A DNA stretch of 64,000 bases. It comes from Brucella haematophila. Lineage in GTDB: Bacteria > Pseudomonadota > Alphaproteobacteria > Rhizobiales > Rhizobiaceae. Below, piece by piece: positions 29,332 to 38,490 of this stretch. The stretch is taken from assembly GCF_005938105.1 (NCBI RefSeq), contig NZ_VCPE01000014.1, forward strand, positions 62,001 to 126,000, written 5' to 3'. Each line of letters starts with the position of its first letter. Positions within the stretch are counted from its first letter, which is position 1. Made by a program: the position numbers and the translations under genes. The notes beneath the pieces are model-generated. The model was given only the letters and a program-made list of their open reading frames with translations. It was not told the origin of the DNA and ran no database searches.

Positions 29332-29366
29332 ATCCTGCAGCAGACACATGCTGCGGGATTTGTTTT
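29332..29366 (+). terminator. Hairpin with T-rich tail directly before tldD
   Basis: ATCCTGCAG pairs with CTGCGGGAT (one G-T pair, 10-base loop), followed by TTGTTTT, ending at the tldD start codon. It could terminate transcripts arriving from the ialB-like gene or hide the GCGGGA ribosome-binding site of tldD. Confidence 0.5.
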
Positions 29367-30779
29367 ATGAAAAGCCTGATCGACAGTTTCGATACCGGAC
29401 GTGACGATATCGAACGCCTCGTTGCCGCGAGCCTCAAGGGCAGCGACGACGGCGAACTCTTCATCGAATATCGCGAAGCTGAAGCGCTCGTTTTCGACAA
29501 TGGCCGCCTCAAGACCGGTTCCTTCAATCAGGATCAAGGTTTCGGCCTGCGCTCGGTTGCCGGAGAAGCCATTGGCTACGCCCATGCGGGCGATCTTTCG
29601 ATGGCCGCGCTGAAACGCGCCTCCGATGCGGTTTCTGCAACCATCAAGGGCTATGGCGGCACCTACGCCGCAGCACCTGCGGGAACCAATCGCCACCTCT
29701 ATACCGACGAAAACCCGATTGGCTCTCCGACCTTCGATGCGAAAGTGCAGCTTTTGCAGCAGATCGATGGCTATCTGCGCGCCAAAGACCCGAAGGTCCG
29801 TCAGGTGTCCGTCTCGCTCGCCGGTTCGTGGCAGCAGGTTGAAATCCTGCGCGCTGACGGACATTTCGTGCGCGATATCCGCCCCATGGTGCGTCTTACC
29901 GTATCGGTCGTGGCAGGCAGCGGCGACCGTCAGGAATCCGGCTCGCATACGCTGGGCGGGCGCAAGGGTTTTGGCGAATTCATCACCGTTGAAAGCTGGC
30001 AGCATGCCGCCGACGAAGCTCTGCGGCAGGCGCTGGTCAATCTGGAAGCGATCCCTGCCCCGGCAGGCACATTCGACATTGTTCTCGCCAATGGATGGCC
30101 GGGCGTCATGCTGCATGAAGCGGTCGGCCATGGCCTCGAAGGCGATTTCAACCGCAAGAAAACCTCGGCCTTTGCCGGACTGCTCGGCCAGCAAGTGGCG
30201 TCCAAGGGTGTCACGGTCGTGGATGACGGCACGATTGCCGAGCGTCGCGGTTCGCTGACCATCGACGATGAAGGCACGCCGACCAATCGCACGGTGCTGA
30301 TCGATGACGGCAAGCTGGTCAATTACATGCAGGACCGCCAGAATGCGCGCCTGATGGGCATGGAGGCAACCGGCAACGGACGCCGCGAATCCTATGCCCA
30401 TGCGCCGATGCCGCGCATGACCAACACCTACATGCTCTCGGGCGACAAGACGCCGGAAGAGATCATCGCCTCCATGAAGAAAGGCATTTATGCCGTTTCG
30501 TTCGGCGGCGGACAGGTGGACATCACCTCCGGCAAGTTCGTGTTCGGCTGCACGGAAGCCTATATGATCGAGGACGGCAAGGTTGCCGCGCCGATCAAGG
30601 GCGCCATGCTGATCGGCAATGGTCCCGATGCCATGCAGCGCATTTCGATGATCGGCAACGACATGAAACTCGATACCGGCAGCGGCAATTGCGGCAAGGG
30701 CGGCCAGTGGGTTCCCGTCGGGGTTGGCCAGCCGCATCTGCGCATGGATCAGGTCACTGTGGGCGGCACGGCGGTCTGA
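29367..30779 (+). CDS. tldD: Metalloprotease TldD
   Basis: 470 residues, typical length. The zinc motif HEAVGHGLEGD (HExxxH) lies near residue 252, with the later cysteine segment FVFGCTEAYMIEDGKV that marks TldD rather than its partner TldE. TldD/TldE together degrade unfolded peptides and process modified peptides such as microcin B17; the heterodimer is cytosolic. No tldE is in this window. Placement divergent from the oxidase cluster is usual in rhizobia. Confidence 0.95.
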   Translation: MKSLIDSFDTGRDDIERLVAASLKGSDDGELFIEYREAEALVFDNGRLKTGSFNQDQGFGLRSVAGEAIGYAHAGDLSMAALKRASDAVSATIKGYGGTYAAAPAGTNRHLYTDENPIGSPTFDAKVQLLQQIDGYLRAKDPKVRQVSVSLAGSWQQVEILRADGHFVRDIRPMVRLTVSVVAGSGDRQESGSHTLGGRKGFGEFITVESWQHAADEALRQALVNLEAIPAPAGTFDIVLANGWPGVMLHEAVGHGLEGDFNRKKTSAFAGLLGQQVASKGVTVVDDGTIAERRGSLTIDDEGTPTNRTVLIDDGKLVNYMQDRQNARLMGMEATGNGRRESYAHAPMPRMTNTYMLSGDKTPEEIIASMKKGIYAVSFGGGQVDITSGKFVFGCTEAYMIEDGKVAAPIKGAMLIGNGPDAMQRISMIGNDMKLDTGSGNCGKGGQWVPVGVGQPHLRMDQVTVGGTAV

Positions 30780-30889
30780 TAGATCGCCGTTTCGCAACGA
30801 AAGTTCAGCGCATTTGAAAATCTGCACCGAAGGCGTTTATAAGTATCTCCGAAGGCTTATAGACAATATAGGCTGATCTGGAGATGCAT

Positions 30890-31036
30890 ATGCCTGGTTC
30901 TTCATACGACTGGACGGGAAAGCAGCCCGACAAGCGCAACCGGCAGAAGCGCATGCTCATCATCACGGCGATCACGATGGGAGCGCTCATTCTGCTGTTG
31001 GGGCTTGTGGACGGGCTTTTGATCCTGCTCGGTTAA
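30890..31036 (+). CDS. 48-residue single-span membrane peptide
   Basis: A small gene with GGAG six bases before ATG 30890 (an in-frame ATG at 30884 sits too close). The product has a basic, polar N-terminus (YDWTGKQPDKRNRQKR) and one hydrophobic helix (LIITAITMGALILLLGLVDG). I recognise no family. Its TAA stop overlaps the ATG of the barstar-like gene (TAATG), so the two are probably translated as a coupled pair. Confidence 0.7.
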   Translation: MPGSSYDWTGKQPDKRNRQKRMLIITAITMGALILLLGLVDGLLILLG

Positions 31037-31326
31037 TGGTGCCCGTTTACGAAATCGACTGTGCAGGTGTAACAACGCCGGACGAACTCTGGCGACGCTA
31101 TCTTGCCGTGGTCCCGGCGCAGGATGCGCAATCCTTCGGCTATACGCTCGATTCTTTCTGGGATGCGGTGCAATGGCAGGGGCCGGGCTGGCCCGGCGAA
31201 TGCGAGCTTGTGTTCAAAAACACAGAAGCGTTGAGCGAATTGCGCACGCGCGGAGGCAAGCCTTTTCTGGAAGCCTTCAGGCGGCTGGTGCATGACACCA
31301 GCCGCATTTCGATAAGGCTAGCTTAG
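31036..31326 (+). CDS. Barstar-family (barnase inhibitor-like) protein
   Basis: 96 residues. The barstar fold is suggested by the layout: a beta strand (MVPVYEIDCAG), helix TTPDELWRRYLAVV, the loop YTLDSFWDAVQW that corresponds to the YGNNLDALWD region of barstar, and a C-terminal helix and strand (FLEAFRRLVHD, ISIRLA). Barstar binds and neutralises the secreted ribonuclease barnase. No barnase-type RNase gene is seen nearby, so its natural target is unknown. It follows the membrane peptide with a one-base overlap and ends at a MITE-like insertion. Confidence 0.8.
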   Translation: MVPVYEIDCAGVTTPDELWRRYLAVVPAQDAQSFGYTLDSFWDAVQWQGPGWPGECELVFKNTEALSELRTRGGKPFLEAFRRLVHDTSRISIRLA

Positions 31327-31436
31327 CACTACAGTTGCAAATTCGTCAGGCCGCGGCGAAACGAGTGATTTTCGAGCACCGGAGCACAGGAAATTGCTCG
31401 TTGCAGACCGGCATCACGAAGAATGCGACTGTAGTG
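31327..31436. mobile_element. 110-bp MITE-like element, copy 1
   Basis: Ends CACTACAGTTGC and GCGACTGTAGTG form 12-bp imperfect terminal inverted repeats. TTAG lies directly on both sides (31323-31326, 31437-31440), as expected for a 4-bp target duplication. A 110-bp copy with eight differences is at 59337-59446. It encodes nothing and would need a transposase supplied elsewhere. Confidence 0.9.
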
Positions 31437-31444
31437 TTAGATCG

Positions 31445-32197
31445 TTAGATATTCTGGCCACCCGACACTTCGATGCGCTGGCCGGTGATCCAGCCCGTAC
31501 CGCCCGACAAAATGGCAGCCACTGCACCGCCAATGTCGTCCGGACGACCGACGCGACCCATGGCAGTGGTGCTGGCAATCATCTTGTTGACTTCCGGCAT
31601 GTCGCGTACCAAGCCACCGCCGAAATCCGTTTCGATGGCGCCCGGCGCAATCGCGTTCACCGCAATGCCGCGCGGGCCAAGCTCGCGGGCCAGATAGCGC
31701 GTCAGAACCTCGATCCCACCCTTCATGGTCGCATAGGCCGAATAGCCCGGCAGTGCAAAACGGGCGAGCCCGGTCGAGACGTTGAGGATTTTGCCGCCAT
31801 CCTCGATCAGCGGCAGCAGGGTCTGCGTCAGGAAGAAAACGCCTTTCAGATGCACATTGACCAGACCGTCGAAATCTTCTTCCGTGGTTTCGGCAAATGG
31901 CTTGTGAACGCCATAACCGGCATTGTTCACCAGATAGTCGAAGCGCGTCCGCTGCCATTTATCCTGAAGCGCCTGCCGCAGCTTCTCTGCAAAATCCGCA
32001 AAACTGGCAACCTTCGCCGTATCCAGCGGCAAGGCGATGGCGGTGCCGCCCTCGGCTGCGATTTCGGAAACTGTCTCTTCTGCTGCTTTCGCATTGCTCT
32101 GATAGGTCAGAACGATGCCGACGCCCTGCTTGGCCAGATGAAGTGCTGCGTTGCGGCCAAGCCCCCGGCTACCGCCCGTGATGAGTGCAATCGTCAT
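31445..32197 (-). CDS. Short-chain dehydrogenase/reductase
   Basis: 250 residues of the classical SDR family. The NAD(P)-binding TGGSRGLG is at residues 7-14, NNAG near residue 90, the catalytic Ser in NVSTGLA and the YxxxK active site as YSAYATMK near residue 155. The C-terminus VSGGQNI is normal. SDRs reduce or oxidise carbonyls on many substrates; this one cannot be assigned. It is divergent from the AraC-type regulator, its likely controller, and its stop codon is nine bases from the MITE-like element. Confidence 0.9.
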   Translation of the reverse strand: MTIALITGGSRGLGRNAALHLAKQGVGIVLTYQSNAKAAEETVSEIAAEGGTAIALPLDTAKVASFADFAEKLRQALQDKWQRTRFDYLVNNAGYGVHKPFAETTEEDFDGLVNVHLKGVFFLTQTLLPLIEDGGKILNVSTGLARFALPGYSAYATMKGGIEVLTRYLARELGPRGIAVNAIAPGAIETDFGGGLVRDMPEVNKMIASTTAMGRVGRPDDIGGAVAAILSGGTGWITGQRIEVSGGQNI

Positions 32198-32346
32198 GTC
32201 AGTTTCCTTTCGTTCAACGAACTCTGGTTCCTATATTGGCGCTTTCCCGTTCGCTCGGCCTGCCTCATCCTCCGCGAAACATGCCCAATCCTCCGAAGGC
32301 TCCGATTTCTGTGTCGCCGGAAATAAAGGCTTGCTATGCTTTTGCC

Positions 32347-33228
32347 ATGTCCGAACACGCTTCAAATCTCGCAGCCCGCTGCATCGAAATCGCCCAGGAA
32401 ACTGCGGCGGGGCCTTATCCTGCGCCGACAGGCATCGAAGGCGTGACAGTGGTATGCTCAACGGCCGTATCGGAGATCCGGCCCGATATGTATCAGCCGA
32501 TGATTTGCCTGGTCCTCCAGGGTGCCAAAGAAATATTGCATGGCGAACGCGCCGTTCGCTTCGATGCGGGCATGACGGCGATAGTCTCGCACGAATTGAT
32601 TACAGGCGCGCGAATTGTCGATGCCAGCCCCGATAATCCCTATGTGGCTCTTGCCTGCCGGATTGATCTGGAAATTTTGCGCGCGCTTCAGGGCGAGATT
32701 GAGCCGGATATGATTGCAGCGGCGCGCAGCGAAGCCGTGGCCACCGGCAGGGCCGATGCGGGCGTGACAGATGCCATGACGCGGCTGCTCGATCTGCGCG
32801 ACAAGCCGCTCGAACGCCGCGTTCTCGAACCGATGATCCGCAAGGAACTGCATTTCCGTGTGCTTCTGACCCGTAATGGCGCGATGCTGCGCCAGCTTGC
32901 CCAGCCGGGCAGTCCGGCAAGCCGCATCGCAAAAGCGATCACCCATATCAAGCAGCACTGGAACGACCCGATCCGCACGGAAGAACTGGCGGATATTGCC
33001 GGAATGAGCCCTTCCAGCTTCCACGAGCATTTCAAATCCGTCATGGCCACCACGCCGCTGCAATATCAAAAGGCGCTGCGGCTTCTGGAAGCGCGCCGCC
33101 AGTTGAGCGAGACCGCCGTGCCGGTTTCCTCGGTTGCTTTTGCTGTCGGCTATGAAAGCCCGACGCAGTTCAGCCGCGATTATCGCCGCGCCTACGGCAC
33201 CCCGCCTCGCGAAATGCGGGCGCGATAA
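32347..33228 (+). CDS. AraC-family transcriptional regulator
   Basis: About 293 residues from ATG 32347 (MSEHASNLAAR); an ATG at 32281 is in frame too. The N-terminal ~170 residues match the AraC_N type (PMICLVLQGAKE), and the C-terminal ~100 carry two helix-turn-helix units (RTEELADIAGMSPSSFHEHFK and VSSVAFAVGYESPTQFSRDY). It probably activates the divergent SDR gene in response to a small molecule. It ends four bases from the convergent LysR gene. Confidence 0.9.
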   Translation: MSEHASNLAARCIEIAQETAAGPYPAPTGIEGVTVVCSTAVSEIRPDMYQPMICLVLQGAKEILHGERAVRFDAGMTAIVSHELITGARIVDASPDNPYVALACRIDLEILRALQGEIEPDMIAAARSEAVATGRADAGVTDAMTRLLDLRDKPLERRVLEPMIRKELHFRVLLTRNGAMLRQLAQPGSPASRIAKAITHIKQHWNDPIRTEELADIAGMSPSSFHEHFKSVMATTPLQYQKALRLLEARRQLSETAVPVSSVAFAVGYESPTQFSRDYRRAYGTPPREMRAR

Positions 33229-33232
33229 GGGA

Positions 33233-34147
33233 CTATTTTTCAGGCAAAGCCCGCACATAATCGATAAAGGCACGCAATGGCTTCGGCATGACCCGGCTCG
33301 AAAAATAGAGATGCGGCCCGCCGAAAGCTGGCCACCAGTCGGACAGCACAGGCACCAGTTCGCCACGCTGCTGATAGGGTTCCAGCCAGTTGCGGAAACT
33401 GTAGATCAGGCCATGTCCTGCCACTGCCAGATTGAAAGCGCCCCATACGCCAGTCGTGCCGATGATCAGCCGCCCCGGCGGATCGACCGTGACAATCTCG
33501 CCGTCCTTCTCGAATTCCCAATCGGTTAGTGCGCCGCTGATAAAACGCATGCGGATACAATCATGCTCCAGCACATCGGCTGGATGCTGCGGCATCCCGC
33601 GTTTCTCTATGTAGCTTGGCGCGGCCATCAGCGCACCCCATTGCCGACGCGGCCCGATGGGCACCGCGATCATATCCTGCGCCAGATGCTCGCCATAGCG
33701 GATACCAGCGTCGCAGCCAATGGCAATGAAATCGACGAACCGATCATCCACCATGACCTCGATCTGCACATCCGGATGTTTGGCAAGAAAGCCGTCGATC
33801 AGCGGTGGCAGAATGTCATACATCACTGCGCCGGGCACATTCAGTTTCAGCCTGCCCCGCACCTCGTTCTGCGAACTGGCAGCTTCATCAAGGGCGGCGC
33901 GCGCTTCGGCCATCACCGGGCCAAGCCGTTCCACGAGGGCGCTGCCCGCCTCTGTCAGGTGAACGCTGCGCGTGGTGCGGATCAGCAGCGGTACGCCCAG
34001 CCGCGCCTCCAGTCGCGAGACCGTCTCGCTGACCATGGAGGCCGAAACGCCGAGCCACCGCGCTGCATTGCGAAAGCCGCCGGAACGGGCCACCGCCAGA
34101 AAGACCGATACGTCATCAAGGGGAAGAAGCTGCCTATTGTTCGCCAT
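33233..34147 (-). CDS. LysR-family transcriptional regulator
   Basis: 304 residues from ATG 34147 (MANNRQLLPLDDVSVF); a TTG at 34183 in frame would add twelve residues with no clear benefit. The N-terminal helix-turn-helix (AVARSGGFRNAARWLGVSASMVSETVSRLEARLGVPLLIRTTR) is complete and the substrate-binding domain follows. LysR regulators usually control a divergently transcribed neighbour, here the aldo/keto reductase 79 bp away. Confidence 0.93.
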   Translation of the reverse strand: MANNRQLLPLDDVSVFLAVARSGGFRNAARWLGVSASMVSETVSRLEARLGVPLLIRTTRSVHLTEAGSALVERLGPVMAEARAALDEAASSQNEVRGRLKLNVPGAVMYDILPPLIDGFLAKHPDVQIEVMVDDRFVDFIAIGCDAGIRYGEHLAQDMIAVPIGPRRQWGALMAAPSYIEKRGMPQHPADVLEHDCIRMRFISGALTDWEFEKDGEIVTVDPPGRLIIGTTGVWGAFNLAVAGHGLIYSFRNWLEPYQQRGELVPVLSDWWPAFGGPHLYFSSRVMPKPLRAFIDYVRALPEK

Positions 34148-34225
34148 AGCAAACAAGCTATCCGCTTCAAGCCCGATTATCAATGCTTATGCGATCAGTC
34201 ATAGTTCGGGAAAAGGAGATTTCAG

Positions 34226-35131
34226 ATGAGCAATCATTCTTCCGCCGCCCCTGTGACGGACATTCAAAGCAGCCCGGCAGCCGCAGCCGGTCGCTTCACC
34301 TTTCCCGGCACCTCGATTTCCGTCAACAGGATGGGCTATGGCGCCATGCAGCTTGCCGGGTCGCATGCCTTTGGAGAACCGCGCGACCCCGATGAAGCCC
34401 GCGCCGTGCTGCGTGAAGCCTTGGCGCTCGGCATCGACCATATCGACACCAGCGACTTCTACGGTCCTTATGTAACCAACCGGCTCATTCGCGAGGCGCT
34501 TTACCCCTACCCCGCCGAACTGACGCTGGTGACCAAGATTGGTGCACGGCGCGACGAACAGGGCAACTGGATCTTGCAGCGCGATGCGGATTTCCTGCGC
34601 CGTTCTGTCGAAGACAATCTCGAACGCCTCGGTCTTGACCAGATCGCCATTGTCAATCTGCGGATGGGCGGACCTGCCGATGACGTTGCCACGCCCATGC
34701 GGGCCATGCGGCAGATGCAGGATGAAGGCCTGCTCGGCCATATCGGCATCAGCAATATCGACGCTGCGCAATTGCAGACAGCGCGCGACATTGCCCCGAT
34801 TGTCTGCGTGCAGAACCTCTATAATCTGGTGAACCGGACCGATGAGGCCATGATCGACCATCTGGCTGAAGACGGCATCCCTTACGTCCCCTTCTTCCCG
34901 CTGGGCGGCTTCAACCCGTTGCAGACAGATGAACTGAACAGGGTCGCGGAAGAAATGGGTGAAAGCCCGCAAAGCGTGGCTCTTGCCTGGCTGCTGCAAC
35001 GCAGCCCGAATATTCTGCTGATCCCCGGCACATCGCGCAGAACCCATCTGCGCCAGAATATCGCCGCAGCAGCCTTGACGATCAGCCCCGCACACAAGGC
35101 CCGTCTGGACGCCATAGCCAGCCTCGCCTGA
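34226..35131 (+). CDS. Aldo/keto reductase
   Basis: 301 residues, a TIM-barrel NADPH oxidoreductase. The catalytic tetrad is represented by DHIDTSDFYG (Asp and Tyr), a Lys in LVTKIGARR and the His region of LLGHIGISNI; the cofactor-binding C-terminal segment LIPGTSRRTHLRQN is present. It resembles the general AKR oxidoreductases that reduce pyridoxal or small aldehydes; the substrate is not assignable. Likely regulated by the divergent LysR gene. Confidence 0.92.
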   Translation: MSNHSSAAPVTDIQSSPAAAAGRFTFPGTSISVNRMGYGAMQLAGSHAFGEPRDPDEARAVLREALALGIDHIDTSDFYGPYVTNRLIREALYPYPAELTLVTKIGARRDEQGNWILQRDADFLRRSVEDNLERLGLDQIAIVNLRMGGPADDVATPMRAMRQMQDEGLLGHIGISNIDAAQLQTARDIAPIVCVQNLYNLVNRTDEAMIDHLAEDGIPYVPFFPLGGFNPLQTDELNRVAEEMGESPQSVALAWLLQRSPNILLIPGTSRRTHLRQNIAAAALTISPAHKARLDAIASLA

Positions 35132-35153
35132 TGCAGCCTGCAATCGCATAAAA

Positions 35154-35178
35154 TAAAACCGCCTCAAGGGCGGTTTTA
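35154..35178 (+). terminator. Intrinsic terminator of the aldo/keto reductase gene
   Basis: TAAAACCGCC pairs with GGCGGTTTTA, followed by TTGCT. The A-run upstream also makes it usable on the minus strand. Confidence 0.85.
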
Positions 35179-35183
35179 TTGCT

Positions 35184-35332
35184 AGAGCGGTTCCGGTTAA
35201 AACGGAATCGTGAAGCCGCTCTATCTATTTGTTTTTACGCATTATCCTACGCATCGAAGCAGGATCAGAAATCAGTCCAGTGGACTGATTTCCCTGCGTA
35301 GGCGCTACGCACTTTTGCTGGAAATGCTCTAA
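35184..35332. repeat. REP-like palindromic element, long form, copy 2
   Basis: Same structure as 7002-7147: AGAGCGGTTCCGG start, inner hairpin ATCAGTCCAGTGGACTGAT, end TTTTGCTGGAAATGCTC. It fills the gap between the aldo/keto reductase and gmk. Confidence 0.85.
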
Positions 35333-35341
35333 TGCTCTGAC

Positions 35342-36004
35342 TCAGATGCCTGGCTCTTCTTCGAGCAGTCCGGTCACGAAATCGAAAAGGCCGGGGCGGC
35401 GGTCACGACGCAGGCGCTCGGCCTCGATGATCGACTTGATCGCCGCAAAAGAACGGTCGAGGTCCTCATTGATGACGATATAATCGTATTTCACCCATTT
35501 CTGGATTTCAAAACGGGCGTTCTGCAAGCGCGTCTCGATCACTTCCGGCGTGTCTTCCGCACGGCGGTTGAGGCGCTGCTGCAATTCGCGCATCGTCGGC
35601 GGCAGGATGAAGATCGACACCACATCGGCAGGCATCTTCGCCTGAAGCTGATCAGCCCCCTGCCAGTCGATGTCGAACAGCATGTCCTGCCCGTCAGCCA
35701 GCGCAATCTCGGCGGTTTCGCGCAAGGTGCCGTAGAAATTGCCGTGCACTTCCGCCCATTCGATCAGTTCGTCATTGTCGCGCAGGCGCTCGAACTCGCG
35801 AATAGTCTTGAAGTGATAATGCACCCCTTCGATCTCGCTTGGACGGCGCTGGCGCGTCGTTACGCTGATCGACAGCGAAAGGTCCATCTTCTTGTCTTCC
35901 AGCAACAGCCGGGCAATGGTGGATTTTCCAGCGCCCGACGGCGACGAGATCACCACCATCAAGCCTCTGCGCGCGACGCCATTTTCAACTGAAGAGATGG
36001 CCAT
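35342..36004 (-). CDS. gmk: Guanylate kinase
   Basis: 220 residues. It phosphorylates GMP to GDP in the cytosol. The P-loop [12 protein letters not shown] lies at residues ~20-31, and GMP-binding segments [17 protein letters not shown] and [12 protein letters not shown] follow. The ATG lies six bases after the yicC stop, so the two form an operon, a common arrangement in this order. Confidence 0.97.
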   Translation of the reverse strand: MAISSVENGVARRGLMVVISSPSGAGKSTIARLLLEDKKMDLSLSISVTTRQRRPSEIEGVHYHFKTIREFERLRDNDELIEWAEVHGNFYGTLRETAEIALADGQDMLFDIDWQGADQLQAKMPADVVSIFILPPTMRELQQRLNRRAEDTPEVIETRLQNARFEIQKWVKYDYIVINEDLDRSFAAIKSIIEAERLRRDRRPGLFDFVTGLLEEEPGI

Positions 36005-36010
36005 GTACTG

Positions 36011-36910
36011 TTACTCCAGATTCTGTACTTGTTCGCGAAACTGATCGACGACCGCCTTCAGTTCCAGCCCGATGGCCGTGATCGACGCCGCGTTCGATTT
36101 GGAACACAGTGTATTCGCTTCACGATTAAATTCCTGTGAAAGAAAATCGAGCTTGCGCCCGACCGGCCCGCCATCGGCGAGCAATTTGTGTGCGGAGGCG
36201 ACATGGGTGTCGAGCCGGTCCAGCTCTTCCTGAATATCCGCCTTGGTCGCAAGAAAGGCCGCTTCCTGATAAAGCCGGGCTTCGTCCAGATCGCGCGGGC
36301 CGTCGAGCAACAGCGCAACCTGCGCGGCCAGCCGCGCCTTGATGGCGTCCGTGCTCCTCGACGGGTCCTGACGCGCCGCTTCCGTCAGACGGCCGATCGT
36401 ATCGACATGGCCGGACAGGATCGTGAAAAGCGCCTTGCCTTCCTGCGCCCGCGCCTCGGCAATGGCTTTCAGCGCGCCTTCGAAGGCTGCCACGATGGCC
36501 GCTTCCAGCCCCGTGCGGGCATCGTCATCTTCCGCGACCTGTGCCTGATCGATCATGCCGCGCAGCGACAGAACACCATCGACGCTCGCAGGCGCCAGAC
36601 CGTGCTTTTCCTGCAATTCCGCGCCAAGTTTCAGCACCTCCGCCAGCATGGCGTGGTTGATGACGAAATTGGCCTGCTCGTCGGCACGCTCGACACTCAG
36701 GCTCGCCTGAAAATTACCGCGGGAGAAATGGCGCGCCAGCATGGACCGCACCGGATGTTCGGCGGCTTCAAGCCCCTGTGGCAGACGCAGACGCAGATCA
36801 AGCCCCTTGCCATTGACCGAGCGCACTTCCCAAACGATGCGCGCCTCGCCATTGGCACCGTCATGCTGCACGGCGTAACGCGCAAATCCGGTCATGCTCT
36901 GGAGCGCCAT
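36011..36910 (-). CDS. YicC-family endoribonuclease-like protein
   Basis: 299 residues from ATG 36910 (MALQSMTGFARY), the standard family start; the frame extends 20 codons upstream without family similarity. Features are the N-terminal MTGFAR, the middle RGMIDQAQ and the C-terminal DFLSQEFNREANTLCSKSN, which is the DUF1732 signature. E. coli YicC is an endoribonuclease that helps degrade a small RNA; a similar role is plausible. It is followed by gmk. Confidence 0.94.
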   Translation of the reverse strand: MALQSMTGFARYAVQHDGANGEARIVWEVRSVNGKGLDLRLRLPQGLEAAEHPVRSMLARHFSRGNFQASLSVERADEQANFVINHAMLAEVLKLGAELQEKHGLAPASVDGVLSLRGMIDQAQVAEDDDARTGLEAAIVAAFEGALKAIAEARAQEGKALFTILSGHVDTIGRLTEAARQDPSRSTDAIKARLAAQVALLLDGPRDLDEARLYQEAAFLATKADIQEELDRLDTHVASAHKLLADGGPVGRKLDFLSQEFNREANTLCSKSNAASITAIGLELKAVVDQFREQVQNLE

Positions 36911-37020
36911 GCGTCCGTTCCCCTCAACTGTGCACAGGGGCGACTGGCCTGCCTGTGCATCGAAACTCACTCAAAGCGCCTCGCCTCACCACGCGAAAAC
37001 ACTGTATTCAATCAAACATA

Positions 37021-37051
37021 CAGAGCCGGCGCTATTCAGCAACCGGCTCTG
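37021..37051 (-). terminator. Hairpin downstream of mltG
   Basis: CAGAGCCGG and CCGGCTCTG form a 9-bp stem with a 13-base loop, located 33 bases beyond the mltG stop. The T-run is weak on the minus strand. Confidence 0.55.
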
Positions 37052-37083
37052 AAAAATTCGCACAGATACGTTTCAGCAGCTTT

Positions 37084-38328
37084 TTACTGCCCCGCACTCT
37101 GGCCGTTGCTCTGATTTGTATTCTGGCCACCAGCGGCACCGCCAGTACTGTTCTGCTGTTCCACATTGCGCCACTTGCGAACATTGGCGTTGTGTTCCTG
37201 CAAAGTCTTCGAGAAGACGTGCCCACCGGTGCCATCCGCCACGAAATACAGATCTTCCGTGTCGAGCGGATTGGCGACCGCCTCAAGTGCCGCCTTGCCC
37301 GGATTGGCAATCGGCGTCGGCGGCAAGCCATTGATGACATAGGTGTTGTAAGGCGTTGGCTTTTCGATATCCGACTTGAAAATCGGACGGTCGGACGGTT
37401 TGCCCGCGCCGCCGAACAGGCCGTAGATGATCGTCGGATCCGATTGCAGGCGCATATTCTTGTTCAGACGATTGACGAAGACCGAAGCAACATGCGGACG
37501 CTCGGATGCGATGCCCGTTTCCTTCTCGACGATGGAAGCCAGCGTTACGAATTGATTGCGATCCTTGACCGGCAGGTCCGGGCCGCGCTTCGCCCAGATA
37601 TCGTCAACCAGCTTCTTTTGCGAAGCAACCATGCGGTCGATGATTTCCGTGCGCGAGGTGCCGCGCGTGAAATGCAGCGTGTCGGTGAACAGCGAACCTT
37701 CCGGCGGAAAATCCTTTGGCATATCGCCCACAAGGATCGGGTCGGCGGAAATGCGGTCGAAAATCTGCTTGACGGTCAGCCCTTCAGGAACCGTCAGCGG
37801 ATACATGATCGACTTGCCGCTGATCAGGATATTCATCACGTCGCGCATGGTTGCGCCAGCCGGAATGGCATATTCACCGGCCTTGAGGTCGTTTTCGTGA
37901 CCATAGGCGCGCATGCCGAACCGGAAAATACGTCCATCGCTGATGATTTCGCGGGCTTCGAGGCTGTTCGTCACTTCGGAAATGCCAGCGCCGCGCTTGA
38001 CCAGAAAAGTGGTGGCGTCTGGCAGCGGCCCCGGACCGTCGAACTGCATCTTGCCGAAATAGAACAGCGCCGATGCGCCGAGCAAAGCCAGCACGACGAG
38101 CGACAGCATGAAATTCATGAACACGACGATCTGGCTGCGCGCATGGCGCGAACGCTTGCGCGGCGGCGGCGTGCCGGGTTCCGGACGCAGGGCTTCGGAC
38201 GCGGATTTGGGAACAAACGGCTTTGCCGCCGCTGTCGTTTCCGACGGCGTTTCAGGCTTTGCAGCCTTCGCTTGCTCTTCGGCAGAGTTGTTTCCGGGTT
38301 GTTCCCCGGGCTTTACCTCTGAATTCAC
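37084..38328 (-). CDS. mltG: Endolytic murein transglycosylase MltG
   Basis: 414 residues. A ~75-residue Pro/Lys/Glu-rich cytoplasmic head with a basic cluster (PPPRKRSRHARS) leads to one membrane helix (FMNFMLSLVVLALLGASALF) and a periplasmic YceG domain containing a LysM-like part and the catalytic Glu in VTLASIVEKETG near residue 275; FVNRLNKNMRLQSDPTIIYG and PYNTYVINGLPPTPIANPG are also characteristic. MltG cuts nascent glycan strands and sets their length. It is downstream of fabF across a 233-bp gap. Confidence 0.96.
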   Translation of the reverse strand: MNSEVKPGEQPGNNSAEEQAKAAKPETPSETTAAAKPFVPKSASEALRPEPGTPPPRKRSRHARSQIVVFMNFMLSLVVLALLGASALFYFGKMQFDGPGPLPDATTFLVKRGAGISEVTNSLEAREIISDGRIFRFGMRAYGHENDLKAGEYAIPAGATMRDVMNILISGKSIMYPLTVPEGLTVKQIFDRISADPILVGDMPKDFPPEGSLFTDTLHFTRGTSRTEIIDRMVASQKKLVDDIWAKRGPDLPVKDRNQFVTLASIVEKETGIASERPHVASVFVNRLNKNMRLQSDPTIIYGLFGGAGKPSDRPIFKSDIEKPTPYNTYVINGLPPTPIANPGKAALEAVANPLDTEDLYFVADGTGGHVFSKTLQEHNANVRKWRNVEQQNSTGGAAGGQNTNQSNGQSAGQ

Positions 38329-38490
38329 TCCATCACCTCGGTCCTGTAGCCTTGACAGACAGCGCCACGACGATGCGTGACTCGTCTGTCCCGAGCGGCT
38401 TTCCGCAGATCATGCCTTCGAAGCACCGAAAGCAGGCTTACCCTAACCGCTGTTGCAGATTTTAAATATCGCTTCCGGTTATATTTTGGC

